A stretch of DNA of 64,000 nucleotides from Spongiimicrobium salis (lineage in GTDB: Bacteria; Bacteroidota; Bacteroidia; Flavobacteriales; Flavobacteriaceae): positions 186,001 to 250,000 of the forward strand of contig NZ_JBHEQA010000003.1 of assembly GCF_043678055.1 (NCBI RefSeq), given 5' to 3'. The position numbers and the translations under genes were made by a program. This document shows positions 54,822-63,430 of this stretch, in pieces (the stretch's first letter is position 1; each line of letters opens with the position of its first letter). The notes under the pieces are model-generated. The model was not told the origin of the DNA. It made no database searches and was given only the letters and a program-made list of their open reading frames with translations.

Positions 54822-55877
54822 ATGAAAAACAACATTATTATTTTATTTATCTTTTTAAGTTTTGGCCACCTACTATCAGCACAATCCCCCAAAGAGAAAA
54901 TACAGGCATTGCTTGATGAAATCCAAAAAGAACACCCCGAAACGGGAATCAGTATAGGTATTCGATACGAAGATAAAATTACGTACCATCATAGGGGAAA
55001 CTTGGAAAGAAATGGCGCTGTGCCCATTGATGAATATTCTGTTTTTGAGATTGCCTCGATTACCAAATTATTGACTGGAAATTTAATCGCGCAAGCCATT
55101 CAAGAGGAAAAAATAAAGGCTACGGATTATATGGATGCCTATCTTCCCGCTGGATTTCAGTTGCAAAAGGGTATTCAGAAGAAGATACGTATTACGGATT
55201 TGGCCTCGCATCAATCTGGCCTTCCCGATATTGATTTTCCAAAACTTATTGCACAGAACCCGCAGCAACCGATACAGTCCATTACCAAGGATACCATCTA
55301 CAAAATCATCAACGATTGTAATCGTTTGAAGGATTATGGCTCTTATCGCTATTCTACTGTAGGATTCGTACTATTGGGACAAATTCTGGAACAACTCTAC
55401 GGCAAAAGCTACGAGGCGATCGTTAAAGAAAATATTATCGTTCCCTTACAATTGAAACGTACGTTGACCAAGGATTTCCAGGTGAAAAATATAACCCATG
55501 GCTATAATCTTGAAGGAGGGGAACAGGAACTTTTCCATTGGAACATTGTAGCTCCTGCAGGATTGATAAAATCCAGTGCTGCCGATATGATGACCTATCT
55601 CAATGCCATAAGCACGTCCAATGGTACTTTCCGGGAAGCGGCCATACTTGCCGAAAAGAAGTATTACCAAGACGAGAACATCATTATTGGCTTAGGACTC
55701 AATATTTTAGAAGACAGTTCCCATACGATCTATGCAAAAACAGGGGATTCTTTGGGGCAGTCATCAGTGATGGCTTATGATGGCAAAGGAAAGTGGGCAG
55801 TGGTTATATTGCTCAACCAACACAATTCCAAATTGCGCAGCGACTTGTTTAACGCCATTTACGAAATACTACAATAA
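54822..55877 (+). CDS. Secreted serine hydrolase, class C beta-lactamase-like
   Basis: 351 aa with a signal peptide (MKNNIIILFIFLSFGHLLSAQ). The three motifs of the serine beta-lactamase / DD-peptidase fold are present: SITK (Ser79, Lys82), a Tyr-containing YST (Tyr177) and KTG (residues 306-308). Family members hydrolyse beta-lactams, D-peptides or esters, so a resistance role should not be assumed. It lies 112 nt downstream of the membrane AraC-type regulator and is separated from it by a terminator, so its regulation is independent unless the regulator binds upstream of it. Confidence 0.85.
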   Translation: MKNNIIILFIFLSFGHLLSAQSPKEKIQALLDEIQKEHPETGISIGIRYEDKITYHHRGNLERNGAVPIDEYSVFEIASITKLLTGNLIAQAIQEEKIKATDYMDAYLPAGFQLQKGIQKKIRITDLASHQSGLPDIDFPKLIAQNPQQPIQSITKDTIYKIINDCNRLKDYGSYRYSTVGFVLLGQILEQLYGKSYEAIVKENIIVPLQLKRTLTKDFQVKNITHGYNLEGGEQELFHWNIVAPAGLIKSSAADMMTYLNAISTSNGTFREAAILAEKKYYQDENIIIGLGLNILEDSSHTIYAKTGDSLGQSSVMAYDGKGKWAVVILLNQHNSKLRSDLFNAIYEILQ

Positions 55878-55921
55878 ACGACTTCTTAAGGTGGGCCAAT
55901 GCCAATATCTTCATGGCCCGC

Positions 55922-56698
55922 CTATATTTTTTTGGCTTCTTCCCAATACACATCCATTTCTTCCAAAGACATTTCCTTTAAGGATTTCCCCAAATGTTTG
56001 GCCTGGGTCTCTAAATATTGAAAGCGTTTTATAAATTTCTTATTGGTGCGTTCCAAGGCATTCTCGGGATTAATATCGAGGAAACGGGCATAATTGATCA
56101 TTGAAAAAAGTACATCCCCAAACTCTTCCTCCATGCGGTTTTTATTGGCAGTGTCCACTTCTTGTTTAAATTCCCGAATTTCTTCTTCTACCTTTTGCCA
56201 AACCTGTTCCGGCTGTTCCCAATCGAACCCTACTCCGGCAACTTTATCCTGTATTCTGTTCGCTTTTACCAAAGCAGGAAGGCTTTTAGGCACACCTTCC
56301 AATACACTTTTCTTACCTTCCTTGAGTTTAATTTGCTCCCAGTTTTGCTTTACATCTTCCTCATTTTCAACCTTAACATCACCATAAATATGCGGGTGTC
56401 TATTGATCAATTTTTCACAAATTCCATTAGCTACATCCGCAATATCAAAAGTATCGGTCTCTGATCCAATCTTAGCATAAAACACGATGTGCAATAAAAG
56501 ATCGCCCAATTCTTTTTTTATTTCTTCCAAATCATCATCCAAAATAGCGTCTCCCAATTCGTAGGTTTCCTCTATCGTGAGATGCCGTAGGGTTTTCATC
56601 GTCTGTTTCTTATCCCAGGGACATTGGGCCCTCAATTCGTCCATAATAGTCAATAGGCGATCAAAAGCCGTGAGTTGGTGTTGTCGGGAATTCATCAT
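55922..56698 (-). CDS. mazG: Nucleoside triphosphate pyrophosphohydrolase MazG
   Basis: 258 aa. Two MazG-type domains in tandem: EETYELGDAIL followed by LEEIKKELGDLLLH near the N-terminus (ExxE and ExxD metal ligands), and IREFKQEV with MEEEFGDVLFSMINYARFL in the second half. It hydrolyses nucleoside triphosphates to monophosphates, lowering the pool of non-canonical or excess NTPs. The length fits the double-domain version. The gene is divergent from the next unit and has a -7 box at 56721-56728. Confidence 0.9.
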   Translation of the reverse strand: MMNSRQHQLTAFDRLLTIMDELRAQCPWDKKQTMKTLRHLTIEETYELGDAILDDDLEEIKKELGDLLLHIVFYAKIGSETDTFDIADVANGICEKLINRHPHIYGDVKVENEEDVKQNWEQIKLKEGKKSVLEGVPKSLPALVKANRIQDKVAGVGFDWEQPEQVWQKVEEEIREFKQEVDTANKNRMEEEFGDVLFSMINYARFLDINPENALERTNKKFIKRFQYLETQAKHLGKSLKEMSLEEMDVYWEEAKKI

Positions 56699-56720
56699 TG
56701 GAAATATTTTTTCAAAAGTA

Positions 56721-56728
56721 CAAATCTA
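56721..56728 (-). promoter_or_regulatory. -7 element before mazG
   Basis: CAAATCTA on the plus strand is TAGATTTG on the minus strand, an exact TAnnTTTG, 22 nt before the mazG ATG. No TTG lies at the usual spacing. Confidence 0.45.
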
Positions 56729-56802
56729 TATACTTTTTGACTTTCCCTTATTTCGCAAATGTTCCAAAAATTGTACATTCACAAAAAATACTTCGACGCA
56801 AT

Positions 56803-58986
56803 ATGAAATTGGCCTCTCTTCTTTTTTTTCTTTTGATGGTGTTCTCTTGTGCAAGGGAAGCAGCTTTTGAAGAAACACCGGTTTCCTTTGACCAGTATAC
56901 CGTAGAACCGGGATTTGAGATACAGGCCTTGGCGGCAGAGCCTTTGATTGAGGCTCCCATCAATATTAGTTTTGATAATCAGGGGAGACTTTGGGTTCTG
57001 GAAATGCAGGGATATATGCGTTCTATTGAAGGCATTGACGAAGAAGCCCCTATAGGAAGGATTCTCATTCTGGAAGATTTGGATAAAGATGGACAGATGG
57101 ATCACTCCAAAGTCTTTTTAGGGCATTTAAAATTGGCTCGAGCATTTGCACATGTATACAACGGTTTGCTCTATGCCGAACCTCCATATCTTTACTATAC
57201 AGAAATCAAATCGGATGATACTCCCGGAAATACGATTGTCGTAGATAGCACCTATGCCGTTGGGGGCAATGCGGAACATCAGCCTAACGGCCTTGTGATG
57301 GGGATGGACAATTGGATTTATAGCGCAAAATCCAATAAGAGATATCGCATGCAGCATGGAATATGGAAAACTTCCATCACCTCGGCCCGTGGACAATGGG
57401 GCATTACCCAAGATCGTATCGGCAGGCTTATTTACAATAACAATTCCAATCAAGCTCAAGGGGATTGGACCTTTCCCAATATCTTAAATAGCAATGCAAG
57501 TTTTAAACCAAAAATTGGCATCAACAATCCATTGATTGCGGACCAACGCGTATATCCCAAACACGTAACGGTAGTCAATAGGGGGTATTTACCCCATATG
57601 CTCCATCCAGATGGAAAATTAAAAAACTTCACCAGTGCTTGTGGGCCACTCTACTATGAGGGAGATTTACTTCCGGAGGCCTATCAAGGGAATCTTTTTG
57701 TTTGCGCACCTGAAGCGAATCTGATCAAAAGAAATATTCTTGAGCATGGCCAACTGCGCATGACGGGAAAACAGGCATGGGAAGGCAAAGAGCTTCTCAG
57801 CGCAACGGATGAAGGTTTTCGTCCGGTAAACCTTCAAAATGGACCCGATGGAGGGCTTTATATTGTGGATATGCACAGAGGCATTATCCAACATAAAACC
57901 TATATGACCAGTTATTTACGGAAATTATATCTAGATCGTCAGTTGGATACCATCAAAGGAATGGGCCGCATATTAAAATTAACGACCATCGGAGCAAATT
58001 CCAACAATCCAATACATTTAGCCGAACTAGGGCCAGAGCAATGGGTAGATTCACTACAGTCTAAAAATATATGGATTCGGCAACGATCTCAACAATTGAT
58101 TATCAATTCTGGAAGAACGCAATTCAAAACTGCTCTGGAAAACCTATTGGGTACCGCTCCGGATGAAGTCAGCAGAATTCATGCCTTATACAGTTTAGAA
58201 GGGCTCAACTTGCTCACCAATCAACATTTATCCCTCAAAGATTGGGGAGCTTATCCTGCCTTGGGAGCACATATCATAAAACTGGCCATACAACAAGGGC
58301 ATGTATTCCCTAACGAAAGTCTTCAAAATATCTTGGATTATCGTCAAGAACAGTTAGATTATCATCTGGCTTTTTACCTATCCAAAACAATAAACAGAAC
58401 CACCCTACCCTTTCTTCAAGAACTATTAAATCGCTATGAAGGCGAAGCTTGGTTTTTAGAGCCTATTTATGCTGGTATTTCAGAAAAACAAAATGTATTT
58501 TTGGAAGGAATTCTAGGATTTAAAGAAGTTAAAGATCGTATACGGACCATGCAGACTGAAAAAATTTCACCAAACAAGAGTATGGGATATAGCGATGGCC
58601 TGACACGCGGGGTACAACTCTACCGAAAGCATTGTGCTACATGTCATGGTCCTGATGGGGATGGTATTAAAGGGCTGGCCCCACCCTTGCTTCAATCGGA
58701 ATATGTTTCAGGATCTACATCCAGGCTTGCTTCCATACTATTTTATGGATTAACAGGGCCCATAAAAGTTAACGGCACCTCTTACGATTTTCAAGCAGCA
58801 ATGCCAGGTATCGGTGGGAATCAGGGTATTTCTGATGAAGAAATCAAGGATATTGGCAATTACATCAGAAATGCATTTACCACTGCCCCACAATCCTTGA
58901 CCGTAAAAACAATAGACAGTCTGAGGCATTCTACAAGACCATTGGATCAGATGTACACTTCAAAAGAACTTCATGAAAAATATTAA
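56803..58986 (+). CDS. Lipoprotein sugar-dehydrogenase-like propeller fused to cytochrome c
   Basis: 727 aa from the ATG at 56803, which gives a lipoprotein signal (MVFSC). The longer frame from 56698 adds 35 residues that would separate that signal from the N-terminus, so it is rejected. The first half is a beta-propeller of the soluble glucose/sorbosone dehydrogenase type (YTVEPGFEIQALAAEP, RLWVLEMQGYM). A HEAT-like middle follows. A cytochrome c domain with one haem site CATCH (Cys611, Cys614, His615) and Met667 ends the protein. This architecture is found in Planctomycetes and Bacteroidota sugar-oxidation clusters. Its substrate is unknown. It overlaps the next gene by 14 nt. Confidence 0.85.
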   Translation: MKLASLLFFLLMVFSCAREAAFEETPVSFDQYTVEPGFEIQALAAEPLIEAPINISFDNQGRLWVLEMQGYMRSIEGIDEEAPIGRILILEDLDKDGQMDHSKVFLGHLKLARAFAHVYNGLLYAEPPYLYYTEIKSDDTPGNTIVVDSTYAVGGNAEHQPNGLVMGMDNWIYSAKSNKRYRMQHGIWKTSITSARGQWGITQDRIGRLIYNNNSNQAQGDWTFPNILNSNASFKPKIGINNPLIADQRVYPKHVTVVNRGYLPHMLHPDGKLKNFTSACGPLYYEGDLLPEAYQGNLFVCAPEANLIKRNILEHGQLRMTGKQAWEGKELLSATDEGFRPVNLQNGPDGGLYIVDMHRGIIQHKTYMTSYLRKLYLDRQLDTIKGMGRILKLTTIGANSNNPIHLAELGPEQWVDSLQSKNIWIRQRSQQLIINSGRTQFKTALENLLGTAPDEVSRIHALYSLEGLNLLTNQHLSLKDWGAYPALGAHIIKLAIQQGHVFPNESLQNILDYRQEQLDYHLAFYLSKTINRTTLPFLQELLNRYEGEAWFLEPIYAGISEKQNVFLEGILGFKEVKDRIRTMQTEKISPNKSMGYSDGLTRGVQLYRKHCATCHGPDGDGIKGLAPPLLQSEYVSGSTSRLASILFYGLTGPIKVNGTSYDFQAAMPGIGGNQGISDEEIKDIGNYIRNAFTTAPQSLTVKTIDSLRHSTRPLDQMYTSKELHEKY

Positions 58987-59671
58987 GGGGGTATATGTGT
59001 TCTTTTTAGGTTTACTACTAGGGTCTTGTGCACAAGAAAAAGAGCCTTGGATAGCACTTTTTGATGGGAAATCTCTGGACAATTGGGAAATAAGGAACGG
59101 TACAGCTCCGTATAAAATTGTAGGTTCAGAAATTGTAGGAACAACAAAATTTGGGTCTCCAAATACGTTTCTCTGCACTAAAGAGCGCTATGGCGATTTC
59201 ATTCTGGAATTTGAAGTCAAAGTAGATTCCAGTATAAATTCTGGAGTACAATTTAGAAGTCTCAGCCTTCCGGAATACCAAAATGGGAGGGTCCATGGGT
59301 ATCAAGCAGAAATAGATCCTAGTGACCGTGCCTGGAGTGGTGGAATTTATGATGAAGGTAGACGAGGTTGGTTGTATGATCTTAAGAATCACCCAAAAGG
59401 GAAAAAAGCCTTTAAGAAAAATACCTGGAACCGATATCGTATAGAGGCCATTGGATCTCATATAAGCATTTGGATCAACGGTATCAATACCAGTAATATC
59501 ATGGATAGTATGACGGATAGAGGCTTTATTGGGCTTCAAGTACACAGTATAGAAAACGCTAAGGATATCGGAAAGGAAATTCGATGGAGAAACCTAAGGA
59601 TTATCACCGATCAACCCGAAAAATATGCCCTGAAAGCAGATGCCACCTTAAAAATTATATCTTTTAAATGA
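58973..59671 (+). CDS. DUF1080 (3-keto-disaccharide hydrolase) lipoprotein
   Basis: 232 aa. The lipobox LGSC gives a lipidated Cys19. The domain shows the DUF1080 concanavalin-like blocks: LFDGKSLDNWE, GDFILEFEVKVDSSINSGVQFRS-type strand (split as FILEFEVKVD and NSGVQF), GYQAEIDP and GWLYD. Family members include enzymes acting on 3-keto-glycosides. The start lies inside the preceding gene, so oxidation of a sugar by the first protein and hydrolysis by this one would be a coherent, though inferred, sequence. Confidence 0.8.
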   Translation: MKNIKGVYVFFLGLLLGSCAQEKEPWIALFDGKSLDNWEIRNGTAPYKIVGSEIVGTTKFGSPNTFLCTKERYGDFILEFEVKVDSSINSGVQFRSLSLPEYQNGRVHGYQAEIDPSDRAWSGGIYDEGRRGWLYDLKNHPKGKKAFKKNTWNRYRIEAIGSHISIWINGINTSNIMDSMTDRGFIGLQVHSIENAKDIGKEIRWRNLRIITDQPEKYALKADATLKIISFK

Positions 59672-59716
59672 GCGTTGGCGCATCCTAGCATTACATCGTA
59701 ATACAAAAAAAATCTT

Positions 59717-60541
59717 ATGCAGATTCAAAAAAAACTTATTCTAGCCACTACTATTGCAGTCATAGGCTGTACTCCCACTTCAAAAAAAACAAATGAAGTG
59801 GTAAAAGTGGTCCAAAGTCCGCTTGCCGATAAGGAAATTATTGACCTCACCCATTCTTTTTCAGAAGAAACCATTTACTGGGTCACTGCCAAAGAATTTG
59901 AGTTGGAGGAAGTAGCCAAAGGCGATACTGAAAACGGGTATTTTTATGCCGCGAACAATTTTGCTACAGCGGAACACGGCGGTACACATATTGATGCTCC
60001 CATACATTTTGCGAAAAACGGGGAATCTACCGATGAAATCCCACTTTCAAAGCTCATAGGCGAAGCAATTAAAATAGATGTTTCAAAGAATGCCTTGGCC
60101 AATGTGGATTATCTTATCAGTATAGCCGATTTTAAAGCTTGGGAAGAAGAGCAAGGTACGGAAATCCCGGATGGAAGCATTGTATTGTTGGAAACGGGTT
60201 ACGCCCAATTTTATCCAGATAAAATAAAGTATTTGGGAACAGATCAACGTGGTCCCGAAGCGCTGAAGGATTTACATTTTCCCGGACTCTCTCCAGAAGC
60301 GGCGAACTGGTTGGTCACCAACAGAAAAATCAGTGCCATTGGTATAGATACTCCTAGTATTGATTATGGGCAATCGCAACTTTTCCAGAGTCATGTAACC
60401 TTAATGACCAAAAACATTCCCGGATTTGAGAACTTAACCAATTTAGATCAATTGCCCAAAACCGGATTTCAAGTCATTGCCTTACCCATGAAAATCAAGG
60501 GAGGATCAGGAGGCCCATTGCGCATTATTGCCTTGAAGTAA
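59717..60541 (+). CDS. Cyclase-family (kynurenine formamidase-like) lipoprotein
   Basis: 274 aa. The lipobox VIGC gives a lipidated Cys18. The metal-binding signature HGGTHIDAP (His87, His91, Asp93) with His97 is intact, preceded by IIDLTHSFSEETI. The family hydrolyses formamides, cyclic imides and related compounds, usually in the cytosol, so an exported version is notable. It lies 45 nt after the DUF1080 gene and 45 nt before an isochorismatase-like hydrolase, a pairing that suggests they act on the same or successive compounds. Confidence 0.8.
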   Translation: MQIQKKLILATTIAVIGCTPTSKKTNEVVKVVQSPLADKEIIDLTHSFSEETIYWVTAKEFELEEVAKGDTENGYFYAANNFATAEHGGTHIDAPIHFAKNGESTDEIPLSKLIGEAIKIDVSKNALANVDYLISIADFKAWEEEQGTEIPDGSIVLLETGYAQFYPDKIKYLGTDQRGPEALKDLHFPGLSPEAANWLVTNRKISAIGIDTPSIDYGQSQLFQSHVTLMTKNIPGFENLTNLDQLPKTGFQVIALPMKIKGGSGGPLRIIALK

Positions 60542-60586
60542 AAACACAAACGTATCGGAATTAAATTATTTAAACGCAACAAATAA

Positions 60587-61156
60587 ATGTCCTTAAAAGA
60601 GAAAAAACCTGCACTTGTATTAATAGATATCCAAGAGGGAATGGCCGGAGACCACCCGCATTGGGGAGGAAAACGCAACAACCCTGATGCCGAGCAGAAA
60701 GCGGCAAAGATCCTTGAAGCATGGCGGAATCTGAAACTTCCCATTTTTCATGTTCAACATAGTTCCAAAGACCCCAATTCCATGCTGCATCATTCCCATC
60801 CAGGCTTTGCTTTGCAGGAAATCACAAAGCCTTTGGAAGGAGAACCTTTGATCGTTAAGGAAGTGAACAGTGCTTTTATTGAGACCGATCTTCAAGAACG
60901 TTTGGATAAAGCGCATATAGATACCCTGGTTATTGTTGGTTTAACCACAAATCATTGTGTTTCGACCACCACGAGAATGGCAGGAAACTTTGGATATACC
61001 ACATTTTTGATTTCTGACGCCACGGCTACTTATGACCGCATTGGGATTAATGGCGAAACCTATGAAGCAGAAATGATTCATTTAACAGCACTGGCCAATT
61101 TAAAAGATGAATTTGCTACCATACTAACAACGGATGTCCTGTTGAAAATGCTGTAA
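60587..61156 (+). CDS. Isochorismatase-like cysteine hydrolase
   Basis: 189 aa cytosolic hydrolase. The catalytic triad of the isochorismatase-like fold is in place: Asp14 (VLIDIQEGM), Lys91 (VKEVNSAF) and Cys124 (TNHCVSTT). Members include nicotinamidases and several amide hydrolases; no feature fixes the substrate. It is a simple single domain of normal length. It may complete the breakdown of a product released by the preceding cyclase-family lipoprotein. Confidence 0.85.
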   Translation: MSLKEKKPALVLIDIQEGMAGDHPHWGGKRNNPDAEQKAAKILEAWRNLKLPIFHVQHSSKDPNSMLHHSHPGFALQEITKPLEGEPLIVKEVNSAFIETDLQERLDKAHIDTLVIVGLTTNHCVSTTTRMAGNFGYTTFLISDATATYDRIGINGETYEAEMIHLTALANLKDEFATILTTDVLLKML

Positions 61157-61209
61157 ATTCCATAGGAGCTCGTAAGGTATAGCGGAATCGTGAGTCTATA
61201 CTACTAAAG

Positions 61210-62145
61210 ATGCTTATGTTGAAATGTTTTGGTAATTATCTCTTAGTGGGGATATCAGTATGCTGTTTGAGTGCTTATACGATCAATGATAATAGCGCGG
61301 AAAACTATGCTTACTACAGCGATTATTTTGTCTTTATAGCCGACGATGCCACTACTCCATTGGTCATCCCCTTGGATATTAATTGGTCGGTATCGGATAC
61401 CGGCTATTCCAGTGAATTCAAAGCGTGGTATGGCACACCAAAAAATTGGCCTATTTCCTATCATACCGAAAACACTGCTGCTTCTCCTGCTAAAACCCCA
61501 AACGAATCTTGGGAGCATAAAAATGGCCCCTCTTTTCAGTTTGATTCGGTCCAAAGAAATATTACTGTAAAAATCAAGGGCGCTCCAAGGCTAGAAGTCA
61601 CGGTTCCAGAAAAATCTACTTGGGTCCAAATGCCCGCAAAAAATACCCCTAAGGAAATTTATGGTTGCAGAACTACGGTAACCATAAAAACAAAAAAAAG
61701 AACAGGGTGGATGATCTATGAACGTATTCGTTGGACTAAAGAAACGGTACGGGAATTTGGCGATTTCGCTGCTTTTTTCTGGTTACCACTCATTGTAGAC
61801 GGAGATTTTTATCATTTTGAACAACATCGGGGCGAACAAACTGCTACAAAATGGTCTTTGCAAAAGGAAAAAATTGTGGTGGAGACCCTTCCTTCTTTCA
61901 CGTTAAACATAGTCCGAACGGTTAAGGATAGTCAAAGTGGGAGGAAAAATATTCCTAAAGAAGTGCAGCTCCTTGCAAAACCTTGGGATTTAGACCTTAT
62001 GATGAGGAGCAAAGGGGAACAAGTAGGATATGGTGCAAAATTTCCCAATGGATTGGCGTATTATCGGCAAAGTCTGCTCACATCCACCAAAAGTTCTAGC
62101 CAAAAGGGTTATGGAATGTTAGAACTTATTTTAGAGGATGATTAA
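61210..62145 (+). CDS. Exported protein of unknown family
   Basis: 311 aa. A signal peptide (residues about 1-22) is followed by a soluble domain with alternating strands and conserved-looking Trp/Tyr/Gly (WYGTPKNWP, GCRTTVTIKTKKRTGWMIYER, DFAAFFWLPLIVDGDFYHFEQ). Cys is nearly absent after the signal. No family is recognised; the lipocalin-like strand pattern is only a guess. It lies between an isochorismatase-like hydrolase and a serine hydrolase, all on the same strand with short spacing. Confidence 0.55.
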   Translation: MLMLKCFGNYLLVGISVCCLSAYTINDNSAENYAYYSDYFVFIADDATTPLVIPLDINWSVSDTGYSSEFKAWYGTPKNWPISYHTENTAASPAKTPNESWEHKNGPSFQFDSVQRNITVKIKGAPRLEVTVPEKSTWVQMPAKNTPKEIYGCRTTVTIKTKKRTGWMIYERIRWTKETVREFGDFAAFFWLPLIVDGDFYHFEQHRGEQTATKWSLQKEKIVVETLPSFTLNIVRTVKDSQSGRKNIPKEVQLLAKPWDLDLMMRSKGEQVGYGAKFPNGLAYYRQSLLTSTKSSSQKGYGMLELILEDD

Positions 62146-62183
62146 TTGTATTTAGTATCTTTAGAGGCAGATAACTCCATACC

Positions 62184-63395
62184 ATGAAAAATAGATTCCT
62201 CATAGCAGTGCTTTTTGCACTATTTTTTATTTCCTTTTCCCAAGGACAAATGGCTGCCGGTGTTTCCCAAGATCGCTTAGAACGCTACGATGACTTTTTG
62301 AATCAAGAAGTGAAAAGCGATAATATTGCCGGTGCCATTTCCTACGTTATGCGCCGAGGGGAAGTTGTACACCAAAAAACCTATGGATATAGTGATATTG
62401 CCGCTAAAACTCCCATAAAGCAGGATCAAATAATGCATATGATGTCTATGACCAAACCTATTATTAGTGTGGCCTTCATGATGTTGTACGAGGAAGGACA
62501 TTTTTTCCTCAACGATCCCGTTTCAAAATATTTGCCCGAATTTAAAAATATGAAAGTTGCCAAAGACCTTTCCGAAGGGATAAACGGCACAACATCACCA
62601 AGTAACAAGGAGATTAGCATTCTTCATCTACTAACACATACTGCTGGTTTTTCGCATGGATTAGGTCCAACTAAATTAGATCAAGAATATAGAAACACCC
62701 TGTATTTTAAACCTTATGCTTCTATTGATGAACGCGTTTCGGCCATGTCCAAACTTCCTCTTGTGGGGAACCCCGGAGAACAATGGTATTATAGTGCTTC
62801 TCCAGATGTATTGTCGGTATTGATCGAAAAGTTCTCGGGGATGTCCACTGCCGAATTTCTCGAAAAACGCATTTTTGCCCCACTGGGAATGAAGGATACG
62901 GGTTATAATATTAAAAAGAATGCCCAGGACAGATGGATGCCCGTATACAACAAAGATGCTTCCGGAAAACTAATGCAATCTCCCAATCAGTTGCCTGTAG
63001 AGGGGAACGTAATATATTCGGGCACACATGGATTGTTTTCCACCGCAAAGGATTATATGACTTTCTGCCAAATGCTGTTGAACAAAGGAAAATGGAAAGG
63101 GAAACAATTCTTGGGCCGAAAAACCATTGAATTGATGACTTTAAATCATGTAGGAGATCTATTCACAGGCGACGGCCAAGGCTATGGCCTTGGTGTAGGG
63201 GTCACTATTGATGTTGCGGATGGAAAGGCCTTGGGTTCGGAAGGGCATTATTACTGGGGAGGAGCATATTCTACCTATTTTTTTATTGATCCCAAAGAAG
63301 AAATGATCGCTATTTTGCTCACGCAATTACAACCTTATAGCCGTTTCTATGAGCATAGATTTCGACAATATGTATATCAGGCCATCGTAGATTAG
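62184..63395 (+). CDS. Secreted serine hydrolase, class C beta-lactamase-like (EstB-type)
   Basis: 403 aa with a signal peptide (MKNRFLIAVLFALFFISFSQG). SMTK (Ser88, Lys91) and YSA (Tyr203) are the first two catalytic motifs. The third site is GHYYWGGAYSTYFFIDP, in the GG form common to esterase-type members rather than KTG. The family includes esterases and transesterases related to class C beta-lactamases. It is part of the hydrolase run at the end of the window; it has a fair start only 39 nt after the preceding stop. Confidence 0.85.
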   Translation: MKNRFLIAVLFALFFISFSQGQMAAGVSQDRLERYDDFLNQEVKSDNIAGAISYVMRRGEVVHQKTYGYSDIAAKTPIKQDQIMHMMSMTKPIISVAFMMLYEEGHFFLNDPVSKYLPEFKNMKVAKDLSEGINGTTSPSNKEISILHLLTHTAGFSHGLGPTKLDQEYRNTLYFKPYASIDERVSAMSKLPLVGNPGEQWYYSASPDVLSVLIEKFSGMSTAEFLEKRIFAPLGMKDTGYNIKKNAQDRWMPVYNKDASGKLMQSPNQLPVEGNVIYSGTHGLFSTAKDYMTFCQMLLNKGKWKGKQFLGRKTIELMTLNHVGDLFTGDGQGYGLGVGVTIDVADGKALGSEGHYYWGGAYSTYFFIDPKEEMIAILLTQLQPYSRFYEHRFRQYVYQAIVD

Positions 63396-63430
63396 TTGAT
63401 ACTGTGGTAATATCCGAAACTATTTTGAAC

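Noticed and set aside
56698..56802. 35-residue extension of the propeller-cytochrome c lipoprotein
   Set aside because: It would bury the lipoprotein signal and overlaps the mazG promoter and start.
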